Source of the DNA: Phytophthora sp. 'mugwort'
Taxonomy: Eukaryota; Oomycota; Peronosporomycetes; Peronosporales; Peronosporaceae
Assembly (NCBI GenBank): GCA_033558025.1
Contig: JAUCEF010000017.1
Location: 2,976,001 to 3,040,000 of the forward strand
Direction: 5' to 3'
DNA: 64,000 nucleotides
Positions 35,632 through 45,446 of this stretch are shown piece by piece (position 1 is the stretch's first letter; each line of letters opens with the position of its first letter). The position numbers and the translations under genes are program-made. The notes below the pieces were generated by a model, which was given only the letters and a program-made list of their open reading frames with translations, was not told the origin of the DNA and searched no databases.

Positions 35632-36188
35632 CGATAAAATCGGTGAACAGGTTTTACACCTTCAAGTAAAGTTTTCCTGATTAGCCATTCGTACCGCAAG
35701 TCAATCTGCGATGAAACACACTACCCAGTCTAGGTGAACAGATCTTTCTTTCCACTGAAAATTTTCTTGACTAACCTTACTGAAGGTAATGCCAATCTAT
35801 TGACGAAGTGTACAAATTGCATCAAAACACTGCGAACCAGCACAATCCTGTATTTTACAGATGAAGGCTTCATCATGAAGCTAAAGCAATAGCAAGATGC
35901 AGGGAGGCTGTTGAGGATACCGGTTGCCTCTCCCTATTGCACTTCATCTTCACCCCTCTAAGGTGATACTACTAGATCTTACTATACCATAGTGGACACT
36001 AGCGTGTACATACCCGGTGGCTTCTCCACCAGTAACCTCACTTCGCCTTTTACCGACTCTAATACAAGCTCTCTTTCCTCACCTCCATCACCTAGGTCTC
36101 GTCAGGGCCTCTAGTATAGCTAAGTAGCTTTTCCCTTGCTCACATATGACACCTTCGTACAGTCCCTCTCTGTCTTCACTCCTCTTTA
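35632..36188 (+). repeat. Direct repeat copy 2 (about 557 bp), LTR-like
   Basis: Second copy of the family, differing from copy 1 by scattered substitutions and small indels. It ends about 157 bases upstream of the effector start codon. Confidence 0.85.
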
Positions 36189-36302
36189 TCTCCATAACCA
36201 CCACACCATCTAAGGATGCGGCAAACTGGATCATGGGACGGCATTTTGGATTACGGGACAGAAGTTCCGTCCCATGATTTTGCGACTGTCATTTGGTGGC
36301 CA
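36189..36302 (+). repeat. Second copy of the hairpin-containing unit (first at about 35510-35631)
   Basis: Shares TCTCCATAACCACCACACCA and the rest of the unit up to CATTTGGTGGCC, after which the copies diverge. It contains a 12-bp perfect inverted repeat (36230-36241 with 36267-36278, 25-base loop). Confidence 0.85.
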
Positions 36303-36313
36303 AAGTGCTTTCT

Positions 36314-36329
36314 TCACTTTGCGATTCGC
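36314..36329 (+). promoter_or_regulatory. Candidate oomycete initiator (INR) of the effector gene
   Basis: TCACTTTGCGATTC matches the core of the oomycete initiator (TCAYTTY). It lies about 30 bases before the ATG at 36345, a normal short oomycete 5' leader, and 12 bases after the end of the repeat. Confidence 0.55.
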
Positions 36330-36344
36330 TCCGAGTACCCAAGC

Positions 36345-37778
36345 ATGGGCTCCCAACGTCTTCTCTTGTTAGCAATTGTGGTATCCTTCGCTGGAATCAA
36401 TTATGCGCTAGCGCATACCCAAGCCAGCATGTCGACCATGAGTGTTCCCCAACTTAACTCTATCTCCACGGTCAAGATGTTCTCAAAAAGACTCTTGAGA
36501 TCCCACGAAGCGGCAGACTTAGATGCAGCTGCCGGTGGCACCAATGTGGACAGCGAAGAGAGGGTTTACATTCCAGGGTTATCGAAAGTCAACGAACTCG
36601 TACAGAAAGTGTTAAAGCCCAGCTCGTCCACCAATAATCCGGTCGTCAAGACGTGGTTGAAGTCCAAAGTGCATCCTCAAGAATTATTCAGAGACTTACG
36701 TCTTCAAAGGGGTATCGCGAAGGCAGATGATCCGACCCTACTCGATTGGTTGAGGCTCGCGGCCGCTTACAGGGCTAAGAATGGGGAGCAGTCGTTTCCA
36801 GATATGGAGATTTGTTACTTGTTACTGAAGTCCAATAAGCCCGACGACCTGACAAGACTTTTCAGAGTTCTCAAGCAGACTCCCGGCTTGGAAAAACTCG
36901 CTACGAGTATGGAGACGTCGCTGTCTGGTGGATGGATAAACAAGGCACTTGAGAAAGGCATGCACCCGGATACTGTTTACAAGACGTTGCGTCTTAAATC
37001 GACTGGGCCATTGACCATGACAAAGACGGATGAATTATTATTCCTCCAGTGGCTGGATTTCGTAAACATGTACAGAGTTAAGAATGGGTTCGACCGGTTC
37101 AGCGACTTCGACATGCTCAGGTTGTTCCATAATTCCATGCCTGAAGAGAACGTGGTGATGTTTCTTCACTCGCTTCGACGCGTCCCCGACATGAAGAAGC
37201 GTGCCGACGCGATGCAGGAGCTCCTGTTTGTGTATTCCAAAACCAGCCACGAGGTGATGGATAAAGTCTGGCTTAAGGCTAAGGTACACCCCGAGGACGT
37301 TTTCGACATTTTACGCCTGAAAAAGCGGGACGCGTTTGACGATAAATCGGCGTTGATCCATTGGCTCAAGTATACCCAACTGTATAACGATAAGATCAGC
37401 CCATTTTCCGGCGAGCAAATAGTGGGTTTCATGACGAATGCCCGACGGCAGACATCTTGGGAGTTAGCAGGACTGTTTCAATCGATCAAGAAAAACCCCG
37501 ACTTGAAGAGCCTCGCTGACAACGTACAGACTCACATATTTCAGGAATGGGTGGGCATGGGGTTAGACCCGATACGTGTCGGAAAAGAGCTGACCTCTTA
37601 CACTCGGTATCCTATTTCTGAGCTCCCGAAGAGTGACCCCATATACGGTACTTTGGAGGCATTTATCCTTTACTTCGCAGAAAACAAGGGTGGAGAGCAC
37701 CTGTTGAAGAAAGTGAGGGTCTTTTTCGCCAATGGCGACCCAAGTGGGGCACTTACTGCCGCCATGAAATCGCAATGA
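36345..37778 (+). CDS. Secreted RxLR-EER effector with tandem WY/LWY repeats
   Basis: I place the start at ATG 36345, giving 477 residues; 43 further upstream in-frame codons lie in repeat DNA. A signal peptide (residues 1-23, hydrophobic LLLLAIVVSF core, likely cleavage after ALA) is followed by RLLR at 49-52 and EER at 71-73, the host-translocation signature of Phytophthora effectors. The rest is about four alpha-helical repeats. Each begins W-x-x-x-x-x-(hydrophobic)-(H/D)-P (for example WLKSKVHPQELF) and then has LRL, a WL and a Y followed by KNG-like turns, the LWY tandem pattern. Such proteins act inside plant cells; some LWY pairs bind the PP2A scaffold subunit, but that cannot be judged here. 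It is intronless and ends 168 bases from the convergent DUF455 gene. No break is visible. Confidence 0.92.
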   Translation: MGSQRLLLLAIVVSFAGINYALAHTQASMSTMSVPQLNSISTVKMFSKRLLRSHEAADLDAAAGGTNVDSEERVYIPGLSKVNELVQKVLKPSSSTNNPVVKTWLKSKVHPQELFRDLRLQRGIAKADDPTLLDWLRLAAAYRAKNGEQSFPDMEICYLLLKSNKPDDLTRLFRVLKQTPGLEKLATSMETSLSGGWINKALEKGMHPDTVYKTLRLKSTGPLTMTKTDELLFLQWLDFVNMYRVKNGFDRFSDFDMLRLFHNSMPEENVVMFLHSLRRVPDMKKRADAMQELLFVYSKTSHEVMDKVWLKAKVHPEDVFDILRLKKRDAFDDKSALIHWLKYTQLYNDKISPFSGEQIVGFMTNARRQTSWELAGLFQSIKKNPDLKSLADNVQTHIFQEWVGMGLDPIRVGKELTSYTRYPISELPKSDPIYGTLEAFILYFAENKGGEHLLKKVRVFFANGDPSGALTAAMKSQ

Positions 37779-37946
37779 TCGTATCAACGCACGATGATGA
37801 TGATATCCACTGATACAGAAACGTTGTGTGGATTCGAATAGCACGCGCTGTGAACTCGGCCGCTACTAGTTAAAACCGGTATGCCAACCATAAAAATAAA
37901 CACACAAATAAACACCACCGTTTTTTTCTCATGGAGACGAATGCGT

Positions 37947-40217
37947 CTACGCCTCTCTACTAGTCAATCCTTCATTCTTGACACGAATGTATCTGGACAT
38001 GTATTCCGTTGTGCGGAAACGTTCAGACCACAAAATGCGCCCCATCCAGTTCTGTTCCCGAAGCATGTGCTTCTCCCCCATGGCACGCTCTACACGTTCC
38101 ATCAAACTATCAGCATTGCGTGAGCGATTGTAAAGTCTACCACATGAGCCGACACCAGCATCCTTTGCAATGCTCCAGCTCGGTTCATCGATATACAGGC
38201 GCTGCATCTCCGAAGCGAACGTTTGAGGATCGTTGGCGATCGCTCCACCCCAGGGACTAGTATCTGAAATCATACCTTCAGTACCAATGGAAGTACTCAC
38301 GCATGGAGTCCCAACGAACCAACCGTCAGCGATCTTGCCCTTGATACCAGCACCAAAACGCAGTGGAGCAATACTAAGACGGTACTGACTCAGAGTTTCA
38401 TGCGCATCCGGGGTAAATCCTTTCATAAAGAAACCATGATGGGGATCGTCTAGCTTCGTGAAGCGCTTGGTCTCGCCATAAGATCCATAAATGTGCACCT
38501 CTGCGTCTCCTCCCATGCTGCGGAATATTGGAAGAATGGTCTTCTTGGTCCATTCTACAGCGTCAACGTTGGGCGCATGCTTAAAGCTGCCGATGAAAGC
38601 AATATCCTTGCGTTCACCAAATGTGCGCAGTTGTGACGTGTCGATATCAGGGTAGAAGAAGTCACACCGGTGAAGAGCAACATCCGGCACCTGGAAGCGT
38701 GACAACAGCAACTCATGCTCAAATTCTGACACGAACAGTGTCAGATCAGAGCGGTGAATGGATGCCAGCTCACGGATAGCAAGCTTCTCGACGGGGTCTA
38801 TCTTCAGCCGCGCTCCATCCAACGTCTCTTGAAAGTTCACGCCTTGTTTCTTCACTGCAAACTCTCGAGCGCGGCGAATAAAGTGCACATCCTGTAGATC
38901 CAATACTCGCAGCGCCTCTGGTGCGTACTTCTTTGCTTGCCATCCGTACATCTCTTCGGCGATAAAACGGTCGAATATCACGAGCTGCGGCATTGTTTCC
39001 AGCAGTAACTTCTGGAAGGCGTCCGTGTTCGCATCTGCCTGTAAGCAGCGTACACCCTGTTCCTCTTCTAGTCGTGCAGTATGGTCATTCAGACGACTTG
39101 GCGACACACAGAGAACCTGGTAGCCTCCTTCTTGTAGCACACTAATGATATCAGCGCTGCGAACTCCAGCAGCAGAACTTGTACGCTCAGGCCACACGGA
39201 TCCTGTCAAAATCACCTTCTTCTTGCTCGCCGCGAATGCCGCGACACTCGCGCTCTGCTTCACGGTCGTGCCTTCCTTAGATTCAACACTTGTGACTGCC
39301 GACGGAGGCGGATACGGGTGAGAGACCTTGCTCTCCAGCGGTTGGTACCATTCTGCGCCCATATTTGCAGCAAGTCTCGCCTCCATATCAAACGGCCCCG
39401 GGAGTCCGTCCGGGAAGAACTGCAGTACCAGCTCTTGGAAATACGCAACTTGATCCTTCTCTCTCTTCTGCACTCTGGCAATATGTTTGAACCATTTAAT
39501 GCCGCACTTGACGTGCTCCCGTTCCTCCCACACAATCTGCTCCACAACCTTCGCCGAGGTTTCGTCCCCCATGGATTTAATCCTATGAATCAGCCTCTCT
39601 CCCGAGTCCAAGCCCCTCGCTTCCTGCACCAATGGCACCACTGCAATCCTCGCCGCCAAGTCTGCTGCTGTATTGGCCGCGTGTTCCAGCAACGCCTTTG
39701 TAGCGGGCAGAGCGCCGTATTCAGAGCCCAACTCCCTCAGTCTGTCGTCTACCATCGTGAAATGCCGGGCCTCGTCCCCAGCTACACTCAGAAAGTCTTC
39801 GTAGAACTCTTGGGGCAGCTGGTGCGTGACTGGATCGAAGCGGACGATGGTGTCCCAGTAGTTGTCGATGGCCCCCAATTCAATGTGTGCCAACGCGTGG
39901 AGCATGATAACAGAAATACTGGCTTGGGTCTGCAGTTGCTTCATATTCGGCATTTGTTTAGGGGCCAGTAGCTCAGGTTTGGGGCCGCGGGAGGGGAGCG
40001 TTGGTGGAATGTGGGCCCCCCATTGGGACTCGCGGTAGATTGGGAGAGCCCCGGACTGCCACCGAGTTTGACACTCGAAGGTGAGCGAGACCTTCTCGTG
40101 TGGGTCGGGACATTGTAGGATGCGGTTGCCGTAGGCGAGCAACGAGTCAGCGGACCATGTGGAGAACGCAGCGGGACGCAGTAGACCATTGCGGACCACT
40201 CGAGTCCGACGCAGCAT
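37947..40217 (-). CDS. DUF455 ferritin-like / glycosyltransferase fusion protein
   Basis: A single intronless frame of 756 residues. The first about 20 residues (MLRRTRVVRNGLLRPAAFST) are basic and hydroxylated like a mitochondrial presequence. Residues about 80-280 are a DUF455 domain: HALAHIELGAIDNYWD, AGDEARHFTMV and WEEREHVKCG supply the glutamate/histidine pairs of a ferritin-like di-metal four-helix bundle. After a short linker, residues about 335-720 form a GT4-like glycosyltransferase. GVRSADIISVL lies in the first Rossmann half. KDIAFIGSFKHAPN, LSIAPLRFGAGIKGKIADG and GTPCVSTSIGTEGM form the donor-binding half. The natural substrate of neither part is known to me. Fusion of the two is uncommon and intriguing. 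Confidence 0.88.
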   Translation of the reverse strand: MLRRTRVVRNGLLRPAAFSTWSADSLLAYGNRILQCPDPHEKVSLTFECQTRWQSGALPIYRESQWGAHIPPTLPSRGPKPELLAPKQMPNMKQLQTQASISVIMLHALAHIELGAIDNYWDTIVRFDPVTHQLPQEFYEDFLSVAGDEARHFTMVDDRLRELGSEYGALPATKALLEHAANTAADLAARIAVVPLVQEARGLDSGERLIHRIKSMGDETSAKVVEQIVWEEREHVKCGIKWFKHIARVQKREKDQVAYFQELVLQFFPDGLPGPFDMEARLAANMGAEWYQPLESKVSHPYPPPSAVTSVESKEGTTVKQSASVAAFAASKKKVILTGSVWPERTSSAAGVRSADIISVLQEGGYQVLCVSPSRLNDHTARLEEEQGVRCLQADANTDAFQKLLLETMPQLVIFDRFIAEEMYGWQAKKYAPEALRVLDLQDVHFIRRAREFAVKKQGVNFQETLDGARLKIDPVEKLAIRELASIHRSDLTLFVSEFEHELLLSRFQVPDVALHRCDFFYPDIDTSQLRTFGERKDIAFIGSFKHAPNVDAVEWTKKTILPIFRSMGGDAEVHIYGSYGETKRFTKLDDPHHGFFMKGFTPDAHETLSQYRLSIAPLRFGAGIKGKIADGWFVGTPCVSTSIGTEGMISDTSPWGGAIANDPQTFASEMQRLYIDEPSWSIAKDAGVGSCGRLYNRSRNADSLMERVERAMGEKHMLREQNWMGRILWSERFRTTEYMSRYIRVKNEGLTSREA

Positions 40218-40988
40218 TTGTTTTGACAGTGTGTGATTCCTCTGGTTAGCCGTATTTGCTCTATTATATATTTCCTTCCAATAAGGAATACCTCCAATCC
40301 GTTATCAAGCTGAGATGTGTCCTCCTGCTCTACCCGCAACCTTCAGACCGCTTTCCGCGCACGGACTTTCTAACTTACAATCCAGTTTCGGGCCATTGTG
40401 CTGAATAGTACGTCGAGATATCGGGTTTATCCGTCAAAGGCTTGGTTTCACATTTCCGTCAAGCCAACTCAATATTACTGAACGGTTTTTGGTACTACCT
40501 CATGGACCCAATTTGGCTCCGATACTCACCAAATTTGTATGGCCAGCGAACCATGAAGTCTCTTTAGTCTTAAGGTATTGAGCGTTGAATGTAAGCGCAG
40601 CCGTGAAGAAGAAGAAAAATCGGGATTGGATGCTGTCAATTTGGACATCGAGGCTGCTTGTCATCTACCTTGCAAAGGAACCACGTCGTGTCAAGTGTGC
40701 CAGTAAATTAGGGAGCACAATAGAGCAAAGCCAATTGTTTCTGCGCTCTCCAACCCATCGAAACCAATCACTACTTTACATTGGAATTTATCGAACTTTC
40801 TGTGTTTTTGTATTGAGTAAAGTCACCAGGTAACATCAGGTCACTTTATGTATGCCCAAGGACCAAGTTATGTTTATTAGTGGATCGAACACATTAGAGG
40901 AGCATATGGTAGAGGTGGAAAATGTATTCATTGGTATCCAGACAAGTATTTCTAGGTAACGACTCGAGTTCCACCCTTGGTGGAGCAA
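40218..40988. other. Intergenic region
   Basis: 770 bases between two minus-strand genes. The open frame at 40585-40833 carries no motif. Nothing else recognised. Confidence 0.5.
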
Positions 40989-43900
40989 TTATCGCTTTTG
41001 GTGGTTAACAAAGCGCAAGGCCAGGAGGGAGACGAAACGAAGACAGCCGATCCACAGCACAATGATGGCAAAGTTGGTCCAGATTTCACTGTGCTTTGCC
41101 GAGAAAATGCTGTCCAAATACTCTGCAACCGTGATATCATTGCCCAGTGCTGGCGGAGCATCCGTCATTTGTTGACATCCAAGCTGGCTATTATCACCAC
41201 CGCTCGGGCAGTTACCAAACACGATGGCAATCAGACTTGCAAACGTGTATTTGTGCGGCGTCAAGTGATACAACCACCGATAGCCTCGAGGAATCGAAGC
41301 AACGGGGGGATTGAACCCCGTGAACGTGATCCAAACGTAGTTGATGAGGATGACAAAAACTGACGCCACTTCGAGATTAGGAGCCAGATATGCCAGTAAT
41401 TGTCCGAAATACGCTTGTAGAACCACGAGGCCCGTTAGATTGACCCAGTACGACAAGAATTGCACGCCACCTGTGAAGCCTACCATTGGGTAATAGATGA
41501 CCACGAATAGGAGCGACTCGATGAAGCAGTAGGGAATCTCGACCAACGTGGCGCCGATAAAGTACCAAAATGCGTTGTACGTCTGAGCTGAACGTTCACG
41601 GTAAAATGAGGCTCGTTCCTGGATCGAGATGGGCACTACGCTGCTGAACACGATAAACGTCATGTATGACTGCGTCATAAAGACCATGCCAAGCCCCGAG
41701 TTAATGCCCTGGTATGACGAGTACTCGGCACCCACGTATGCAATTCCAAATACCAACCCCAACATGATGGAGATCAGGAAGCGTGTCAAGTTGTACGACG
41801 CCGTCCTCCAGTACAAGTCGAAGAAGCGCTTGATGAGGAATTTCGCTTGTGTCATATTCCCGGCGGCACGTTTCTTGTTAAAGTTCAACGCTGGAACTGA
41901 CGATGACGGTCGGGTGATGCCCTCACGATCCAGATTCGCCTCAAGCTCTCGAGCTTGAGCACTCGATTGGAACAGAGACACAAAATCCGTCTTTGCGCTA
42001 TTGTCGTTGCCCACACCAGCGCCAATCACCTCTAACATCCACGTGGCTGGATTGTAATCTTGCTCAAGTTTTGCCACGCCGTCGATCGCTTCAAAGTAGT
42101 GAATCAAACTGGATGCTTTCTCGCCCAAGTCGCCAAAGAAAACCATTTCGCCACCGCGTTTGAGCAACAATAAACTGTCAAACACACTGAACACCACTGT
42201 CGATGGCTGGTGGATCGTACACACGATGGTGCGGCCCGTGTCCGCCACTTTGCGCACGCCGTCCATGATGAGCTTGGCAGAACGTGCGTCCAGACCACTC
42301 GTGGGTTCGTCCAGGAACAGCACGCTGGGCTGCGCTGCGAGCTCCACACCGATCGTCAGTCGCTTCATCTGCTCCGTAGAGCTGCCACGGACGATCTGGT
42401 CGGCGATAGAGGTCAAGTCTAGCAGATCCAGACTCTCATTGACTGAGTCGTACTTTTGGGCGTCGGGGACCTCAGCACCCTGACGAAGGAAGGCACTAAA
42501 GGTTAGTGCCTCACGGAATGTCGACGCGTCCGAGTGGATGTCCATCTGCTCGCAATAACCTGTGGCTCGCCGGATCGCCAGGTCCGTGGCCGGGTATCCG
42601 TTAAGCAAAATGTCGCCGCGGATCTGTCCGCCCGTCTTGCGTCCAGCAATGACATCCATAAGTGTCGTCTTCCCTGCACCTGAAGACCCCATGAGTGCTG
42701 TGATGGTACCAGGCAGGGCGAATCCGCTCACTCCCTTGAGCAGATCGATGCTTGCCTTGGAATTCGTCGGGTCTGGTACTGAGTACCACAAGTCTTTGAA
42801 TGCCAACGTCACGGGGACAAAGTTCTTCTCCGCAGAGCGCGTGACGGAAACCACTAAATGGTTGTCATTGGGAGTGTTTGTGGCAGCTTTAGGCGTTGAG
42901 ACAAGAGCATAATTGGCTCGTAGTGAAGCTGTGTTTTTGTCTAAATCGCCACTTTCAGCGTCGAGGGAGATTGTCTCTGGTGTCTCGTAACGCCAGTACT
43001 CTAGAGCCAAGCATGAAAGACTCATGAAGAAGACGTACGCAGCAGTTAAGAAGATGAGGCCGTACCACAACCAGTACTTCTCGGCGGGGACGCCATACAC
43101 ACTGAGCATGTACTCGCCCATTTGCATCCCATACTCAGTGCAGTAGTCTACCCCGCCGTACACACACGTGTTGAAGCTTGAATCACTGTACTGGTTCACA
43201 GCGACAGCGTGGATCCCCCACGCGTGAGGACTGATCCAATAAATCCACGAGAGGTAGACTGGAATCGTGTCTTTGGTGATCAAAAAGCCGGAAAACGTGG
43301 CCAAGAACAACAGCGACAACAAGGCAATTGGGTTTGCGACATTAATGTTCGGGCTCACTGAAGCGATGAAGAAGAACCACGCAGAGTACGCCATATTGAC
43401 GAGGAAGAGCACGACCTGGTACAAAATGTAGCTCTGAACGCTAGCGACGAAGCCACACATCCAGTACACGATCGATCCGAAGAGAAGCGTCTCCATGAAG
43501 ACAACCGGGATCTGCTTTGCAGAGCTTGCGATCACAAACGACGACGTGCGGTAGAAATTTGCTCCGCGTTGCTTGTAGATCACGTCTCGCGTTGCTAGAA
43601 TAGTAGGGATCATGGAAGACTTGGCCACCGATAAGGTGTCGACGGCAGTGTACGCGAGCCCCATGACCACTTGGGAATTGAGCTCGTCGAACCGGTAGAA
43701 CGCCGTGCCGTAGAGCAAACCAATGACCAGCGCCATGAAGACTCGGCTCTTAACAGCAGCAGAATCCTGGGCGAGAACCCTCAACTCTCGACCAACAATG
43801 GTGGCTGTGCTCGAGACGAACTTTTGTTGGAACTGCGGCGTATGCTCAATGTACAATTTGTTGGCTTCCAGCAACTCTGGAGCCAAAGGAGCATGCAAAT

Positions 43901-45095
43901 GACTCATCATGTGCTTGTGGATGTCCGATTTCTCGTATTCATCGGCGAATTGGTTGGCATATCTCGGCGCAGGGCCAGTCTCGTACTGACGCTGCTTGTT
44001 TGTACAAAGATCCATTAAGAAATCGGCAACGTCACGGTTAGGAGGGCACGTGAAGCCCATGTCTTGAAAGAAACGTTGCGCGTCTGCACGAGGTCCTTGG
44101 TACATCACGTGTCCGTCATTCAGTAAGAGCACGTCGTCAAACAGTTCGAACACTTCGGGCGACGGCTGCAAGAGCGAAATCACCACCGTCTTGTTGAACG
44201 TCTTGGCCAAGCTGCGGTGCGTGGCGACGATGTCGAACGTCGCGGCGCTGTCAAGTCCCGTGCTGATCTCGTCCATCATGAGCACAAACTTGTTGCCAAA
44301 CGCCATCTCACCCGTCGTCACCCGCTTGCGCTCGCCACCTGAGACGCCGCGCAGCATGGCGTCACCGACGACCGTATTCTGGCAATTCTCAAGGCCAAGT
44401 TGGCGGACGACAATGTCCGGATGATGTTTGTACAGGGCGCGAGCTGCCTCGAGAGCAGCTTTGTTGTCCTCAGGGGTACCATGCACAAAGTGTCTCTCAT
44501 CACGTTTAGCGAGTCCTCCACCATTGCACTCGTGAGCGAACTCGAGTGTGTCCTTGACCGTTAATGTAGGCAAGTGTTTGTCGTTCTGAGGCACATACGC
44601 AACGAGTTGAGGCAGTCGCTCCAGCAAAGTCTCACGTGACTGTCCGTTGAACGTCACGTCGCCTTGAATGGAGATGTTCCTCCCTGCAGGGAACCTCCCG
44701 CTCAGCAGCTTCATCAGCGACGACTTGCCGGATCCTGGCTGGCCCAGGATTAACGTCATGGTACCAGGTTGAAACACGCCGCTCACGTTGCGAAGGATGT
44801 TCTTCTTGACAAGGTGGCGCCTCGCACCCACCTGCCGTGCACTCTGCTTGATCACACTGGCGATGGTCGGCAGTTCTGCTTGGACTTGGGTCTCGTCTTT
44901 CACGGCGATAATGGCCGAGATCGATACATTCTCGAACCGAACTTCGACACTCGGCAAGGGCTGGCCGAGTGACGATTGCATACGCGACGCCACGTGCGCG
45001 TACAGTTCCGACGCCCCACGCGCCATGAGCGTCTCCCCATTGTCATACGCGATCTGTCGAGAGTCTTCGCCACTGCTGGTTGTCGCTGTCGTCAT
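40989..45095 (-). CDS. Full-size PDR-type (ABCG) ABC transporter
   Basis: An intact intronless frame of 1368 residues, the usual size for oomycete PDR pumps. The layout is (NBD-TMD)2. NBD1 has Walker A GQPGSGKSS (about residue 120), signature VSGGERKR (about 250) and Walker B VLMMDEISTGLD. NBD2 has Walker A GSSGAGKTT (about 800), a diverged signature STEQMKRLTIG and Walker B VLFLDEPTSGLD. Each is followed by a block of about six hydrophobic segments with PDR-typical extracellular loops (GVDYCTEYG...). These proteins sit in the plasma membrane and export hydrophobic drugs or toxins, plant defence compounds included, using ATP. A broken second copy lies at 62.0-62.6 kb. Substrates cannot be read from sequence. 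Confidence 0.95.
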   Translation of the reverse strand: MTTATTSSGEDSRQIAYDNGETLMARGASELYAHVASRMQSSLGQPLPSVEVRFENVSISAIIAVKDETQVQAELPTIASVIKQSARQVGARRHLVKKNILRNVSGVFQPGTMTLILGQPGSGKSSLMKLLSGRFPAGRNISIQGDVTFNGQSRETLLERLPQLVAYVPQNDKHLPTLTVKDTLEFAHECNGGGLAKRDERHFVHGTPEDNKAALEAARALYKHHPDIVVRQLGLENCQNTVVGDAMLRGVSGGERKRVTTGEMAFGNKFVLMMDEISTGLDSAATFDIVATHRSLAKTFNKTVVISLLQPSPEVFELFDDVLLLNDGHVMYQGPRADAQRFFQDMGFTCPPNRDVADFLMDLCTNKQRQYETGPAPRYANQFADEYEKSDIHKHMMSHLHAPLAPELLEANKLYIEHTPQFQQKFVSSTATIVGRELRVLAQDSAAVKSRVFMALVIGLLYGTAFYRFDELNSQVVMGLAYTAVDTLSVAKSSMIPTILATRDVIYKQRGANFYRTSSFVIASSAKQIPVVFMETLLFGSIVYWMCGFVASVQSYILYQVVLFLVNMAYSAWFFFIASVSPNINVANPIALLSLLFLATFSGFLITKDTIPVYLSWIYWISPHAWGIHAVAVNQYSDSSFNTCVYGGVDYCTEYGMQMGEYMLSVYGVPAEKYWLWYGLIFLTAAYVFFMSLSCLALEYWRYETPETISLDAESGDLDKNTASLRANYALVSTPKAATNTPNDNHLVVSVTRSAEKNFVPVTLAFKDLWYSVPDPTNSKASIDLLKGVSGFALPGTITALMGSSGAGKTTLMDVIAGRKTGGQIRGDILLNGYPATDLAIRRATGYCEQMDIHSDASTFREALTFSAFLRQGAEVPDAQKYDSVNESLDLLDLTSIADQIVRGSSTEQMKRLTIGVELAAQPSVLFLDEPTSGLDARSAKLIMDGVRKVADTGRTIVCTIHQPSTVVFSVFDSLLLLKRGGEMVFFGDLGEKASSLIHYFEAIDGVAKLEQDYNPATWMLEVIGAGVGNDNSAKTDFVSLFQSSAQARELEANLDREGITRPSSSVPALNFNKKRAAGNMTQAKFLIKRFFDLYWRTASYNLTRFLISIMLGLVFGIAYVGAEYSSYQGINSGLGMVFMTQSYMTFIVFSSVVPISIQERASFYRERSAQTYNAFWYFIGATLVEIPYCFIESLLFVVIYYPMVGFTGGVQFLSYWVNLTGLVVLQAYFGQLLAYLAPNLEVASVFVILINYVWITFTGFNPPVASIPRGYRWLYHLTPHKYTFASLIAIVFGNCPSGGDNSQLGCQQMTDAPPALGNDITVAEYLDSIFSAKHSEIWTNFAIIVLWIGCLRFVSLLALRFVNHQKR

Positions 45096-45446
45096 CTTAG
45101 GAATACTCTGTCACCCACCACCTCAACTTAATGTGGTTGGAGCTGAGCAAGTCTCGAAATGAGGTTTCGCGTCGTAAACGTGTTAGCAACACCGCCATAA
45201 TCTCTATGATTGTGAAGGTTGTCCGCCATAATCAGATTGATTATGCAGGTCGCAAGTGGCTCAGCGACATAGTAGCACCAGTCACGTCCTCAATATTGAT
45301 GGTGGTGTTCATGTGCGTTATAGTAAGATATCTGTATTCATTTAGGCCATCGTAAGCATGATACAATAGAGTACTGATCGTCTCGGAGTGTTGTCAAAAG
45401 TCGTGGTATTGTGGTTAGTCCTAAGGATTTTACCGTCCTCGTTTGG
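45096..45446. other. Intergenic region between PDR and ankyrin-TOG genes
   Basis: 350 bases, probable PDR promoter (minus strand). No clear initiator was found. Confidence 0.5.

Noticed and set aside
36216..36344. Upstream in-frame start adding 43 residues to the effector
   Set aside because: These codons lie in a repeat that also occurs at 35.5 kb and would put a hydrophilic leader before the signal peptide.
39318..39971. 217-codon plus-strand open frame
   Set aside because: Antisense shadow of the DUF455 domain.
40585..40833. 82-codon small gene between DUF455 and PDR
   Set aside because: No motif, no splice logic and no codon signal.
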